From Dactylosporangium sp. AC04546 (GTDB taxonomy: Bacteria; Actinomycetota; Actinomycetes; Mycobacteriales; Micromonosporaceae): a stretch of DNA of 64,000 nt. The DNA lies in contig NZ_JAHYSG010000028.1 in assembly GCF_022095675.1 (NCBI RefSeq), positions 1 to 64,000 of the forward strand, written 5' to 3'. Within the stretch, counting starts at the first letter, position 1. Every line of letters begins with the position of its first letter. The translations under genes were made by a program, and so were the position numbers. The notes beneath the pieces are model-generated. The model saw only the letters and a list, made by a program, of their open reading frames with translations. It was not told the origin of the DNA and did no database searches. Positions 42,833-51,345 of the stretch are shown piece after piece.

Positions 42833-44143
42833 GTGACCAACTTCTACGCCCCGCCGGTCGAGACCAGCCCGATTGCGTCGTTGGGCGCCACCATGGGTGT
42901 CGACTGGGAGGAGCGGGTCAACTTCGACCGGCTCCGCACCGAGCGATTCGCGAAGGTGCAGGACGCGCTCAACCGTTCCGACCTGGGCGCGCTCGTCCTG
43001 TTCGACATGAACAACATTCGCTACACGACCGGCACGCACATCGGGAACTGGGCGCGGGACAAGCTCTTCCGCTGCGCGCTCGTGATGCGCGGCCAGGACC
43101 CGATCCTGTGGGACATCGGCTCGGCCGCGCGGACGCACCAGCAGTTCGCGACCTGGTTCGGCAAGGAGAGCTGGCAGGCCGGTCTGTCCAGCTGGCGCGG
43201 CTCGATCCCGGAGGAGGTGGGTGTCGAGCGGGGCAACGCGGCCCGGATCGCCCGGGTGCTGAGCGAGCACGGCCTCGCCGGGGAGCCGATCGGCGTGGAC
43301 GTGGTCGAGCTGCCGGTGCTGCGTGCGCTGGAGGGTGCCGGGCTGTCCATCGTCGACGGCCACTCGTTCATGCAGGACGTCCGCGCGATCAAGACCGCCG
43401 ACGAGATCGCCCTGCTGGACCACTCGGCCGGCCTGGTCGACGGCGCCTACGAGGAGCTGTTCCGCACCCTGCGACCGGGCATCCGGGAGAACGACTGCGT
43501 CGCGCTGGTCAACCGCTACCTCTACGAGCACGGCTCCGAGGAGGTGGAGGCGGTCAACTCCATCTCCGGCGGCCGATGCAGCCCGCACCCGCACGTGTTC
43601 TCCGACCGCCTGATCCGTCCGGGCGACACCGCGTACTTCGACATCATCCACTCGTTCAACGGGTACCGGACCTGCTACTACCGCACGTTCAACGTCGGCG
43701 GGGCCAACCGGGCCCAGGTGCAGGCATACCGGCGGGCCCGGGAGTTCATGGACAACGCGATCGCCGAGATCCGGCCCGGGGCGACCTCGGCCGACGTGGT
43801 CCGGCACTTCCCGGCCGCGCAGGAGTTCGGGTACGCGACCGAGGAGGAGGCGTTCGGGCTGCAGTACTGCCACGGGCTCGGGCTGTCCAACTGGGAGCGG
43901 CCGCTGATGAGCCGGTACCACTCCTTCGAGCATCCGGTGACCCTGCACGAGGGCATGGTGTTCGCGATCGAGACCTACTGGCCGACGCCCGACGGCAGCG
44001 CCGCCGCCCGCATCGAGGAGGAGGTCGTGGTGACCGCGGACGGCTGCCAACTGCTCACCCGGTTCCCGGCCGACCAGTTGTACGTGACGGGCATCCGGTA
44101 CACGCCGGGCGCCGACCTGCTGCGAGCGGAGGAGAAGGAATGA
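42833..44143 (+). CDS. M24-fold metallohydrolase/lyase, creatinase-like
   Basis: A 436-residue pita-bread protein of the M24B (creatinase, aminopeptidase P) group. An N-terminal domain with LFDMNNIRYTTGTHIG is followed by the catalytic half: D270 in YFDIIHSFNGYRTCYYRT, H347 in YCHGLGLSNWERP, E380 in MVFAIETYWP and a Glu of RIEEEVVVT. The second metal aspartate expected eleven residues after D270 is C281, so the metal site is not that of a standard peptidase. The run SGGRCSPHPHVFSDR and the general layout recall the DddP-type lyases of this fold; DMSP cleavage is not proven and the context does not suggest it. GTG start behind GCAGGAGG; overlaps the next gene by ATGA. Confidence 0.75.
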   Translation: MTNFYAPPVETSPIASLGATMGVDWEERVNFDRLRTERFAKVQDALNRSDLGALVLFDMNNIRYTTGTHIGNWARDKLFRCALVMRGQDPILWDIGSAARTHQQFATWFGKESWQAGLSSWRGSIPEEVGVERGNAARIARVLSEHGLAGEPIGVDVVELPVLRALEGAGLSIVDGHSFMQDVRAIKTADEIALLDHSAGLVDGAYEELFRTLRPGIRENDCVALVNRYLYEHGSEEVEAVNSISGGRCSPHPHVFSDRLIRPGDTAYFDIIHSFNGYRTCYYRTFNVGGANRAQVQAYRRAREFMDNAIAEIRPGATSADVVRHFPAAQEFGYATEEEAFGLQYCHGLGLSNWERPLMSRYHSFEHPVTLHEGMVFAIETYWPTPDGSAAARIEEEVVVTADGCQLLTRFPADQLYVTGIRYTPGADLLRAEEKE

Positions 44144-45015
44144 CAGGGATCGGATGGATCGGCGCCGGGCGCATGGGCGCGGCGATGGCCGGCCGCCTGC
44201 TGGACGCCGGCCACCCGGTGCTGGTCTGGAACCGGACGCGGGCCAAGGCCGAGGCGCTGGTGCCGCGCGGGGCGACGGTCGCCGACGAGGTTGCCGACCT
44301 GGGCGGGTGCGACGTCGTGTTCGTCATGGTCTCGACCTCGGACGACCTGCGCGAGGTGCTGCGCGGCCTCTTCTCCGGGGAGCACCTGCCCGGCACGGTG
44401 GTCGACTGCTCAACCGTCTCGGCCGAGGCGTCGGCCGAGGCCCGTGCCGAGTCGGCCAAGCGCGGCGTGCGGTTCGTGGCCGCACCGGTCAGCGGGAACC
44501 CGCACGTGGTCGCAGACGGCGGCGCGTGCCTGGTGGCCTCCGGCGACCGGGAGAGCTTCGACGCCGTCCGGGAACTGCTGGACACGATCGGCCGGACCGC
44601 GGTTTACGCCGGCCCGGGTGAGGTGAGCCGGCTGGTGAAGCTCTGCCACAACCTCTACCTGGGGATGATGGTCGAGTCGCTGGTCGAGGTGGTGACGCTG
44701 GCCGAGAAGGGCGGCGTCGACCGGGCCGCGTTCCTCGAGTTCCTCAACGGCACCGTGCTCGCCTCCGACTGGGTCCGCAACCGCACGCCCGACCTGGTCG
44801 GCCAGGACTGGCGGCCGACGTTCACGACCGCGCTGCTGCGCAAGGACTTCGACCTCGGCCTCGGCGCCGCCCGCGCCGAGGAGGTGCCGATGCCGGTCGC
44901 GAGCCTGGTGCACCAGATCATCCAGGCCGCGATCGGGCAGGGCCACCGAGACGACGACTTCCTGTCGCTCTACGAGGTGCAGGCGGCCAACGCCGGTCTG
45001 CGGGACCCGAGGTGA
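44140..45015 (+). CDS. 3-hydroxyisobutyrate dehydrogenase-like reductase
   Basis: A 291-residue beta-hydroxyacid dehydrogenase. GWIGAGRMGAAMAGRLLDAG is the NAD(P) loop, VDCSTVSAEAS and FVAAPVSGNPHVVADGG are the substrate loops (family D-x-P-V-S-G form, here A-P-V-S-G), and K-bearing RLVKLCHNLYLGMMVES provides the catalytic lysine with the conserved N. FTTALLRKDFDLGL closes the pattern. The family interconverts 3-hydroxy acids and semialdehydes (HIBADH, tartronate semialdehyde reductase). The downstream aldehyde dehydrogenase would oxidise such a semialdehyde. Overlaps on both sides. Confidence 0.9.
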   Translation: MTGIGWIGAGRMGAAMAGRLLDAGHPVLVWNRTRAKAEALVPRGATVADEVADLGGCDVVFVMVSTSDDLREVLRGLFSGEHLPGTVVDCSTVSAEASAEARAESAKRGVRFVAAPVSGNPHVVADGGACLVASGDRESFDAVRELLDTIGRTAVYAGPGEVSRLVKLCHNLYLGMMVESLVEVVTLAEKGGVDRAAFLEFLNGTVLASDWVRNRTPDLVGQDWRPTFTTALLRKDFDLGLGAARAEEVPMPVASLVHQIIQAAIGQGHRDDDFLSLYEVQAANAGLRDPR

Positions 45016-46457
45016 GCACCGTGCTGCCGGCCGGCCTGCCGACCGGCATGTTCATCGCCGGCGAGTGGGTCGACGGCGCCGATCGCATCCCGGTGACCGA
45101 CCCGGCGACGGCCGAGGTCCTCGCCGAGGTCGCCGACGGCACGGTCGAGGACATGCTCGCGGCGGTCGGCGCGGCGCACTCGGCGGCCGGCGCCTGGGCC
45201 GGGACCGCACCCCGGCGGCGGGCCGAGGTGCTGCTGCGGGCGTACGAGCTCATGGTCGAACGGTCCGACATGCTGGCCCGGCTGATCGTGCTGGAGAACG
45301 GCAAGACGCTCGCCGACGCGCGCGGCGAGGTCGGCTACGCCGCTGAGTTCTTCCGGTGGTACGCCGAGGAGGCGGTACGCCTGGCCGGCACGGTCGGCAC
45401 CGCGCCCGGCGGCGGCCACCGGATCCTGGTCACGCACGCGCCGGTCGGGGTGAGCCTGCTCGTCACGCCGTGGAACTTCCCGGCGGCGATGGCGACCCGC
45501 AAGATCGGTCCGGCGCTGGCCGCCGGGTGCACGGTCGTGCTCAAGCCGGCCAGCGACACGCCGCTCACGGCGCTCGCCGTGGCCGCCCTGCTGCGCGAGG
45601 CCGGGGTGCCCGACGGCGTGGTCAACGTCGTGCCGAGCCGGCGGTCGGGCGCGGTCGTCTCGGCCGCCCTGCACGATCCGCGGGTGCGCAAGCTGTCGTT
45701 CACCGGGTCGACCGAGGTGGGCCGGGTACTGCTGCATGAGGCGGCGGACCGGGTGGTGAGCTGCTCGATGGAGCTCGGCGGCAACGCACCCTTCCTGGTC
45801 TTCGACGACGCCGATCTCGACGCGGCGGTGGCCGGCGCGATGGTCGCCAAGATGCGCAACGGCGGCCAGGCGTGCACCGCGGCCAACCGGTTCTACGTGC
45901 ACCGGGCCGTCGTCGACGAGTTCGTGGCGCGGTTCGGGGCGGCGATGGACGCCCTCACGGTCGGGTCCGGGCTCGACGACGGGGTCGGGCTCGGGCCGCT
46001 CATCAACGCCTCGTCGCGGGACAAGGTGGCGGAGCTGGTCGACGCGAGCGTCGACTCGGGGGCCCGGCTCCATACCGGGGGGCGGGTTCCGGACCGCCCC
46101 GGCTTCTTCTACGCGCCGACCGTGCTCACCGACGTCCCGGCGAGCGCGCCGGTGCTGGCCGACGAGATCTTCGGCCCGGTGGCCCCGGTGGTCGCGTTCG
46201 ACGCCGAGGACGAAGCGGTCGCGCTGGCCAACGCCACCGAGTACGGCCTCGTGTCCTACCTCTACACCGGCGACCTGGCCCGCGGGCTGCGGGTCGCGGA
46301 GCGGCTGGAGGCGGGCATGGTGGGCCTCAACCGCGGCCTCGTGTCGGAGCCCGCCGCGCCGTTCGGCGGTGTGAAGCAGAGCGGGCTGGGCCGCGAAGGC
46401 GCCCGGGCCGGCATCGAGGCGTTCCTGGAACCCAAGTACGTGGCCGTCGACTGGTAG
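45012..46457 (+). CDS. NAD(P)-dependent aldehyde dehydrogenase (succinate-semialdehyde type)
   Basis: A 481-residue aldehyde dehydrogenase. VTPWNFPAAMATRKIGPALA is the cofactor segment, MELGGNAPFLVFDD carries the general-base Glu, NGGQACTAANRFYVH the nucleophilic Cys, and GGVKQSGLGREGARAGIEAF the C-terminal stamp of the GabD-like group. The GTG start overlaps the reductase stop. It ends the first catabolic operon; a short hairpin follows at 46460-46479. Expected to oxidise the semialdehyde made by the HIBADH-like enzyme or by the M24 enzyme. The true substrate is open. Confidence 0.92.
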   Translation: MSTVLPAGLPTGMFIAGEWVDGADRIPVTDPATAEVLAEVADGTVEDMLAAVGAAHSAAGAWAGTAPRRRAEVLLRAYELMVERSDMLARLIVLENGKTLADARGEVGYAAEFFRWYAEEAVRLAGTVGTAPGGGHRILVTHAPVGVSLLVTPWNFPAAMATRKIGPALAAGCTVVLKPASDTPLTALAVAALLREAGVPDGVVNVVPSRRSGAVVSAALHDPRVRKLSFTGSTEVGRVLLHEAADRVVSCSMELGGNAPFLVFDDADLDAAVAGAMVAKMRNGGQACTAANRFYVHRAVVDEFVARFGAAMDALTVGSGLDDGVGLGPLINASSRDKVAELVDASVDSGARLHTGGRVPDRPGFFYAPTVLTDVPASAPVLADEIFGPVAPVVAFDAEDEAVALANATEYGLVSYLYTGDLARGLRVAERLEAGMVGLNRGLVSEPAAPFGGVKQSGLGREGARAGIEAFLEPKYVAVDW

Positions 46458-46459
46458 CT

Positions 46460-46479
46460 ACGGCTTGGTAAAGAGCCGT
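46460..46479 (+). terminator. Short hairpin after the aldehyde dehydrogenase
   Basis: ACGGCT (46460-46465) and AGCCGT (46474-46479) form a six-pair stem around an eight-base loop, starting three bases beyond the stop codon. No T run follows. It lies just before the promoter of the ABC operon and may weaken read-through between the two operons. Confidence 0.35.
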
Positions 46480-46487
46480 CCGCGACC

Positions 46488-46545
46488 TTGACACACGCGG
46501 GCCGGTTCAGCACCCTAAAAGTGGCTAAGCCAATATGCCACTAGG
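46488..46545 (+). promoter_or_regulatory. Promoter and dyad operator of the ABC/3-hydroxyanthranilate operon
   Basis: TTGACA at 46488-46493 is a consensus -35 box; a -10-like CCTAAA lies about 20 bases on. From 46519 runs AAGTGGC-TAA-GCCAATA, and AGTGGC (46520-46525) pairs perfectly with GCCACT (46537-46542) over an 11-base spacer. The AAGTGGC half-site and the CTAAA-N2/3-GGC-N2-AGCCA order match the site in front of the transketolase operon, and the distance from the -35 box differs by only one base (27 versus 28). This strongly suggests control by the same GntR protein. The lipoprotein gene starts about 130 bases downstream. Confidence 0.65.
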
Positions 46546-46674
46546 GCACTTGCCTAGGCTGGCAGGATTGCTAAAACCCGCATTTAACCGAAAAATCAGA
46601 CATCGTCACGAGCGCGGCCACCGGCTCGACCGTACGGGGAACCGGCGGTGTCCACACCAGAAGGAGTTGGCGGT

Positions 46675-47868
46675 ATGGCAGGCAGAGGAGCCGCTTCCGC
46701 GGTCGCCGCTGCGCTCGCGCTTGCACTCGCGGGTTGCAGCGGCAGTACCCTCGGGGGCGGCGAGGACACCGGATCCACCGACGCGAGTGGGCCGGTCAAG
46801 GTCGGATTCATGGTGCCGAAGTCCGGCGTCTACGCCTCGATCGGCACCGACCTCGAGCGGGCGATGCAGATCTACCTCGACAAGCACGACGGCAAGCTGG
46901 GCGGCCGTACGGTCGAGCTGGTGACCGTCGACGAGGGCAGCACGCCTCAGGTCGGCACTGCCGCCGCCCGGCGGCTCGTGCAGCAGGAGCAGGTGGCCGC
47001 GGTCACCGGCATCGTCAACAGCGCGACGGCCGTCGGCGTGGCCACGGTCTTCTCCGACGCCAAGACCCCGGTCGTCTCGACCGGACAGGTGACCGACAAC
47101 CCGTTCTGGTGGCGGGTCGGCTGGACCAACCCGATGATGAACACGTCCATCGTCGACTACCTCGTGGCGCGGGGGAAGGACAAGCCGGTCTACCTGATCG
47201 GCGCCGACTACAAGCAGGGCCGCGACATCATCGACGCGGTCAAGGCCGGCCTGCAGGCCGGCGGGGTCACCGTCGCCGGCACGACGTTCACGCCGTTCGG
47301 CACGACCCAGGACTACCAGCCGTACCTGGCGGAGATCCAGAAGAGCAAGGCCGGCGCGGTGTACGCGTTCTACGCCGGCGCGGAGGCCACCCGGTTCGTG
47401 ACGCAGTACTCCCAGTTCGGCCTCAACACCCAGGCGACCCTCTACGGCAACCAGGCGCTGACCGAGGGCAACCTCGCCGCGCAGGGCCCGGCCGCGGCCG
47501 GCGTGCTGACCAACTCGATCTACAGCCCGAGCATCGACTCACCGGTGAACAAGCAGTTCGTCGAGGCGTACGCGGCCAAGTTCAACGCGAAACCGTCGGT
47601 CTACTCCGAGGCCCAGTACGCCTCGGCCGCGGTGCTGGACAAGGCGATCGCGTCGATCGGCAAGGGCACGGTGAACGGTGAGGCCATCAACGCGGCGCTG
47701 GGCAAGGTGGGCGACATCGAGACGCCCCGCGGAACCTGGCGCTTCGACTCCTTCCAGGCACCCACGCAGACCATCTACCTGCGCCGGGCCACCAACACCG
47801 GCGGTGCCATGGTCGACGAGGTGATCGAGGTCCTGGGCGTCTACTCCAGTGACGGCAAGAAGTCCTGA
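46675..47868 (+). CDS. LivK-type ABC substrate-binding lipoprotein
   Basis: A 397-residue periplasmic-binding-like lipoprotein. The signal peptide MAGRGAASAVAAALALALAG is followed by the lipobox cysteine in LALAGCSG. The mature part starts VKVGFMVPKSGVYASIGTDLERA and holds the Leu/Ile/Val-binding (type I) fold with VDEGSTPQVGTAAARRLV and YLIGADYKQGRDI. ATG 46675 is preceded by AAGGAG. The family binds branched-chain amino acids but also aromatic acids, amides and urea in actinomycetes. The downstream enzymes suggest an N-aryl compound or a 3-hydroxyanthranilate precursor. First gene of the second operon. Confidence 0.93.
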   Translation: MAGRGAASAVAAALALALAGCSGSTLGGGEDTGSTDASGPVKVGFMVPKSGVYASIGTDLERAMQIYLDKHDGKLGGRTVELVTVDEGSTPQVGTAAARRLVQQEQVAAVTGIVNSATAVGVATVFSDAKTPVVSTGQVTDNPFWWRVGWTNPMMNTSIVDYLVARGKDKPVYLIGADYKQGRDIIDAVKAGLQAGGVTVAGTTFTPFGTTQDYQPYLAEIQKSKAGAVYAFYAGAEATRFVTQYSQFGLNTQATLYGNQALTEGNLAAQGPAAAGVLTNSIYSPSIDSPVNKQFVEAYAAKFNAKPSVYSEAQYASAAVLDKAIASIGKGTVNGEAINAALGKVGDIETPRGTWRFDSFQAPTQTIYLRRATNTGGAMVDEVIEVLGVYSSDGKKS

Positions 47869-47945
47869 GCCGCGTGGGCGGCGCGCCGGAACCCGGCGCG
47901 CCGCCTGCCGCAGGCATCGATCAAGCATCCGCTGAAGGGAGGAAC

Positions 47946-48842
47946 GTGTCCGCATTGACGCAATGGTTCGACGCCAACCTCATCACAGTGATCAACGGGC
48001 TGGCGTACGGGCTGCTGCTCTACACACTGGCTGTCGGCCTGTCGCTCGTGTTCGGCATGCTCAACCTGCTGAACCTGGCGCACGGCACATTCTTCCTCGC
48101 CGGTGCCTACGTCGCCGCCGTCCTGGTGGCACCGGGCGGCGCCTGGCTGTCGTGGGTGCTGGCGCTCACCATCGCGCTGGCCACCGGGGCACTGGCCGGC
48201 GTCGGGCTCACCGCGGTCACCCGGCCGCTGGCCCGCCGCGGCCACATGGCCGAGGCGCTGCTCACCCTCGGCATCTCGATGATCGGATCGAGCCTGCTGC
48301 AGGTGGGCTTCGGCGCGGACGTGCGCTCGGTGCCGGCACCGGCCGGCCTGGACGGCAGCGTCTCGCTGTTCGGCGACCCCTATCCGGTCTACCGGCTGGT
48401 GCTGATCGGCTTCGGGCTGCTCATCGCCGTGCTGGCCGAGGTGGTGCTGGAGCGCACCATGATGGGCGCCACCGTGCGGGCCATCGTCGCCGACGCCGAC
48501 ATCGTGCGGACGCTCGGCATCGACACCCGGAAGATCCTCTACGGGGTGCTGGCGGCCGGCTCCGCGCTGGCCGTGGTGGCCGGCGTCCTCGGCGGACCGG
48601 TGCTCGGCGCCGGACCCGGGCTCGACGGCCACGTCCTGCTCACCGCCCTCGTCGTGGTGGTGATCGGCGGTCTGGGCTCGGCCCGCGGCGCGCTGATCGG
48701 CGGGCTGCTGATCGGCCAGGTGCAGACCCTCGGCACCGCCCTCGCGCCGGCGGTCGCCCCGTTCCTCATCTTCGGCGCGATGGCGCTGATCCTGGTCGTG
48801 CGACCGCACGGCCTCCTCGGCCGGGCGGAGACGACCGCATGA
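47946..48842 (+). CDS. livH: LivH-type ABC permease
   Basis: A 298-residue permease with about eight membrane helices. INGLAYGLLLYTLAVGLSLVFG, then MLNLLNLAHGTFFLAGAY, is the highly typical LivH N-terminus, and VVVVIGGLGSARGALIGGLLIG near residue 235 is the LivH/LivM loop that meets the ATPases. The GTG at 47946 follows GGGAGGAAC. About 77 bases lie between it and the binding protein. It pairs with the overlapping LivM. Confidence 0.95.
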   Translation: MSALTQWFDANLITVINGLAYGLLLYTLAVGLSLVFGMLNLLNLAHGTFFLAGAYVAAVLVAPGGAWLSWVLALTIALATGALAGVGLTAVTRPLARRGHMAEALLTLGISMIGSSLLQVGFGADVRSVPAPAGLDGSVSLFGDPYPVYRLVLIGFGLLIAVLAEVVLERTMMGATVRAIVADADIVRTLGIDTRKILYGVLAAGSALAVVAGVLGGPVLGAGPGLDGHVLLTALVVVVIGGLGSARGALIGGLLIGQVQTLGTALAPAVAPFLIFGAMALILVVRPHGLLGRAETTA

Positions 48843-49846
48843 GCACCCTCGACCGTCGGGCCCTGCGCGTGATCGTCCCGCCGCTGGTCGTGCTGGCCGC
48901 CGCGGCGCCGCCGTTCCTCGCCGGGCCGTACGCGGTGTCCACCCTCACCCAGATCCTGGCCTTCTCGCTCATGGTGATGAGCATCGTGCTGCTCATGGGC
49001 ACCGCCGGGATGCCGACCATCGGGCAGGCCGGATTCTTCGGCGTCGGCGGCTACGCGACCGGCCTGCTGGCCAGCCGCCTGACCACCAACGCGCCCGCGC
49101 TCGTGGCGATCTCGGCGGCGGCCGGCGCGCTGGTGGCGGCCGCCACGGGCTGGCTGCTCGTGCGGGTCCGGGGCACGTACCTGCTCATGCTGACGCTGGC
49201 CGTCGGTGAGCTGCTCTCGCTGGTGGCCATCGCGCGGGTCGGGCTGACCGGCGGGTCGGACGGCCTGGCGAACATCCCGACGCTGACGCTGCTGCCGGGC
49301 GTCGAGCTGCGCCACGTCGCGGTCGTCTACTGGTACATCGCCGGTGCCGTGCTGCTCATGGCGATGCTCATCGCGCTGCTGATCCGTTCGCCGTTCGGCC
49401 GGGCGCTGCGCGGCGTGCGCGACAACGAGCCGCGGATGCGCGCGCTGGGCTACAGCACCGCCCTCTACAAGTACGCCGCGTTCAGTGTCAGCGGCGCGTT
49501 CGCCGGCGTCGCCGGGTCGCTCTGGGTGACGCAGACGCTGTTCATCGCCCCGGCCGACATGGGTTTCCACGCCTCGGCGCTGGCGCTGCTCGCGTTGATC
49601 GTCGGCGGGTCGCAGAGCCTGTGGGGCGCCGTGGCCGGCTCCGCGCTGATCATCGTCGCGCAGAACATGCTGCCGATCTCCATGCAGGGCTACGGCCCGA
49701 TCGTGCTCGGCGCCGTGCTCGTGGTGGTGGTCTACGCGCTGCCGGACGGCTTCGCCGGGATCCGCAACCCGCTGCGCCCGCGCCGCACGCCCGCGCCGCG
49801 GCCCGCGGCCGGGACCGACGAGCCTCGACGGATGGAGCGGGTATGA
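48839..49846 (+). CDS. livM: LivM-type ABC permease
   Basis: A 335-residue permease, about nine to ten helices. GTAGMPTIGQAGFFGVGGYATGL is the standard LivM motif. RGTYLLMLTLAVGELL and LRGVRDNEPRMRALGYSTALYKYAAF follow, and GGSQSLWGAVAGSALIIV is the ATPase contact loop. The C-terminal 30 residues are Pro/Arg-rich and cytoplasmic. It overlaps LivH and LivG by ATGA on either side. Confidence 0.95.
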   Translation: MSTLDRRALRVIVPPLVVLAAAAPPFLAGPYAVSTLTQILAFSLMVMSIVLLMGTAGMPTIGQAGFFGVGGYATGLLASRLTTNAPALVAISAAAGALVAAATGWLLVRVRGTYLLMLTLAVGELLSLVAIARVGLTGGSDGLANIPTLTLLPGVELRHVAVVYWYIAGAVLLMAMLIALLIRSPFGRALRGVRDNEPRMRALGYSTALYKYAAFSVSGAFAGVAGSLWVTQTLFIAPADMGFHASALALLALIVGGSQSLWGAVAGSALIIVAQNMLPISMQGYGPIVLGAVLVVVVYALPDGFAGIRNPLRPRRTPAPRPAAGTDEPRRMERV

Positions 49847-50619
49847 CCGCCGCGCTGCAGGTCGACGGGCTGACCCGGGCGTACGGTGCGCTCCGGGCGG
49901 TCGACGACGTGACGATGACCGTGCGGGCCGGGGCCCGACACGCGCTGATCGGGCCGAACGGTGCCGGGAAGTCGACGATGTTCAAGCTGCTCTCCGGTGA
50001 GGTCCGCCCGACCGCTGGGCGCATCCGCTACTTCGGCGAGGACATCACCGGCCGCTCCCAGCCGCGCCGGGCCCGGATGCGGATCGCCCAGACGTACCAG
50101 CACTCCAGTGTGTTCATGCCGTTGACGGTCGCCGAGAACGTCGCGCTCGCGACCCAGCGGGTGCAGGGCATCGGCACCGTGTGGTGGCGCGGCGCCGACC
50201 GGTACCGCGAACGGTCGTCCGCCGCCCACGAGTGCCTCGTCGCCGTGGGGCTCGCGGACCGCAGCGGCGACCCGGTCTCGGCGCTGTCCCACGGCGAGCG
50301 CCGCCAGCTCGAGCTGGCCCTGGCGCTGGCTGCCCGGCCGCGGCTGCTGCTGCTCGACGAGCCGACGGCCGGCATGTCGCCGACCGAGTCGGCCGACTTC
50401 GTCCGGTTGGTCAAGACACTTCCCGGCGACCTGACGGTGATCGTCGTCGAACACGACCTCGACGTCGTGTTCAGCCTGGCGACCGACATCTCCGTGCTGC
50501 ACCACGGCCGGCTCCTGGCCACCGGCACGCCGGCCGAGGTCTCGGCCGACCCCGCCGTCCAGGAGGCCTACCTGTCCTGGTCGGCGACGGACGACGACGT
50601 GGAGGAGGAGTTCCGGTGA
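49843..50619 (+). CDS. livG: LivG-type ABC ATPase
   Basis: A 258-residue ATPase. Walker A is GPNGAGKST, the signature SHGERRQLELALALA, Walker B LLLLDEPTAGMSPTES with H-loop VEHDLDVVF. IAQTYQHSSVFMPLTVAENV is the LivG-specific Q-loop region. In LivG the signature usually begins LSYG; here it is LSHG. ATGA and GTGA overlaps couple it to LivM and LivF. Confidence 0.95.
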   Translation: MTAALQVDGLTRAYGALRAVDDVTMTVRAGARHALIGPNGAGKSTMFKLLSGEVRPTAGRIRYFGEDITGRSQPRRARMRIAQTYQHSSVFMPLTVAENVALATQRVQGIGTVWWRGADRYRERSSAAHECLVAVGLADRSGDPVSALSHGERRQLELALALAARPRLLLLDEPTAGMSPTESADFVRLVKTLPGDLTVIVVEHDLDVVFSLATDISVLHHGRLLATGTPAEVSADPAVQEAYLSWSATDDDVEEEFR

Positions 50620-51332
50620 GCCCGCTGCTGGACGTGAAGGGCCTCCGCGCGGGGTACGGCGGCAGCGCCGTGCTGCACGGGGTCGACGTCGCCATCGAGG
50701 AGGGCACCGTGCTCTCCGTGCTCGGCCGCAACGGCGTCGGCAAGTCGACGCTCGTCATGTCGGTGATCGGGCTCGTGCGGGCGTACGCGGGTAGCGTCAC
50801 GTTCGCGGGGCAGGAGCTGACCGGCGCCCGGACCGACACGATCGCGGCGGCCGGCATGGCGCTGGTGCCCCAGGGCCGGCGGGTGTTCAGCCCGCTGACC
50901 GTGGAGGAGAACCTGCGCATCGCGGTGCGCCGCAAGCGGCCCGGCCCCTGGACGCTGGAGCGGGTCTACGAGCTGCTGCCGCGGCTGCGGGAGCGGCGCG
51001 GCAACCGCGGCAACCAGCTCTCCGGCGGCGAGCAGCAGATGCTCGCGATCGGCCGGGCGCTGCTGACCAACCCGCGCCTGCTGCTGCTCGACGAGCCGTC
51101 CGACGGACTCTCGCCGATGGTGGTGCGCCAGGTCGCCGACGTCATCCGCGCGTTGCGCGAGGACGGCATCACCGTCCTGCTCGTCGAGCAGAACGTCCGC
51201 CTGGCGCTCGACCTCGCCGACGACGTCGCGGTGATGGTCAAGGGCGAGATCGCGTGGCGCACCGATCCGGCCGGTTTCCGCGGGGACCGCGAGCGCGTCC
51301 GCGCGCTGATGAGCGTGGCGAGTCCACAGTAG
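50616..51332 (+). CDS. livF: LivF-type ABC ATPase
   Basis: A 238-residue ATPase, the second nucleotide-binding subunit. Walker A GRNGVGKST, VPQGRRVFSPLTVEENL, signature QLSGGEQQMLAIGRAL, Walker B LLLLDEPSDGLSPMV and the H-loop region VLLVEQNVRLALDLAD (LivF has Q in place of the usual H). The C-terminal part is slightly longer than E. coli LivF. It ends 13 bases before the LVIVD-propeller gene, so transport and catabolic genes share a transcript. Confidence 0.95.
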   Translation: MSPLLDVKGLRAGYGGSAVLHGVDVAIEEGTVLSVLGRNGVGKSTLVMSVIGLVRAYAGSVTFAGQELTGARTDTIAAAGMALVPQGRRVFSPLTVEENLRIAVRRKRPGPWTLERVYELLPRLRERRGNRGNQLSGGEQQMLAIGRALLTNPRLLLLDEPSDGLSPMVVRQVADVIRALREDGITVLLVEQNVRLALDLADDVAVMVKGEIAWRTDPAGFRGDRERVRALMSVASPQ

Positions 51333-51345
51333 AGGGAGAAGAGCG

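Noticed and set aside
42833..44143. Naming the M24 protein a DMSP lyase (DddP)
   Set aside because: The similarity is from memory of a few motifs, the metal site differs, and no neighbouring acrylate- or DMSP-handling gene is present.
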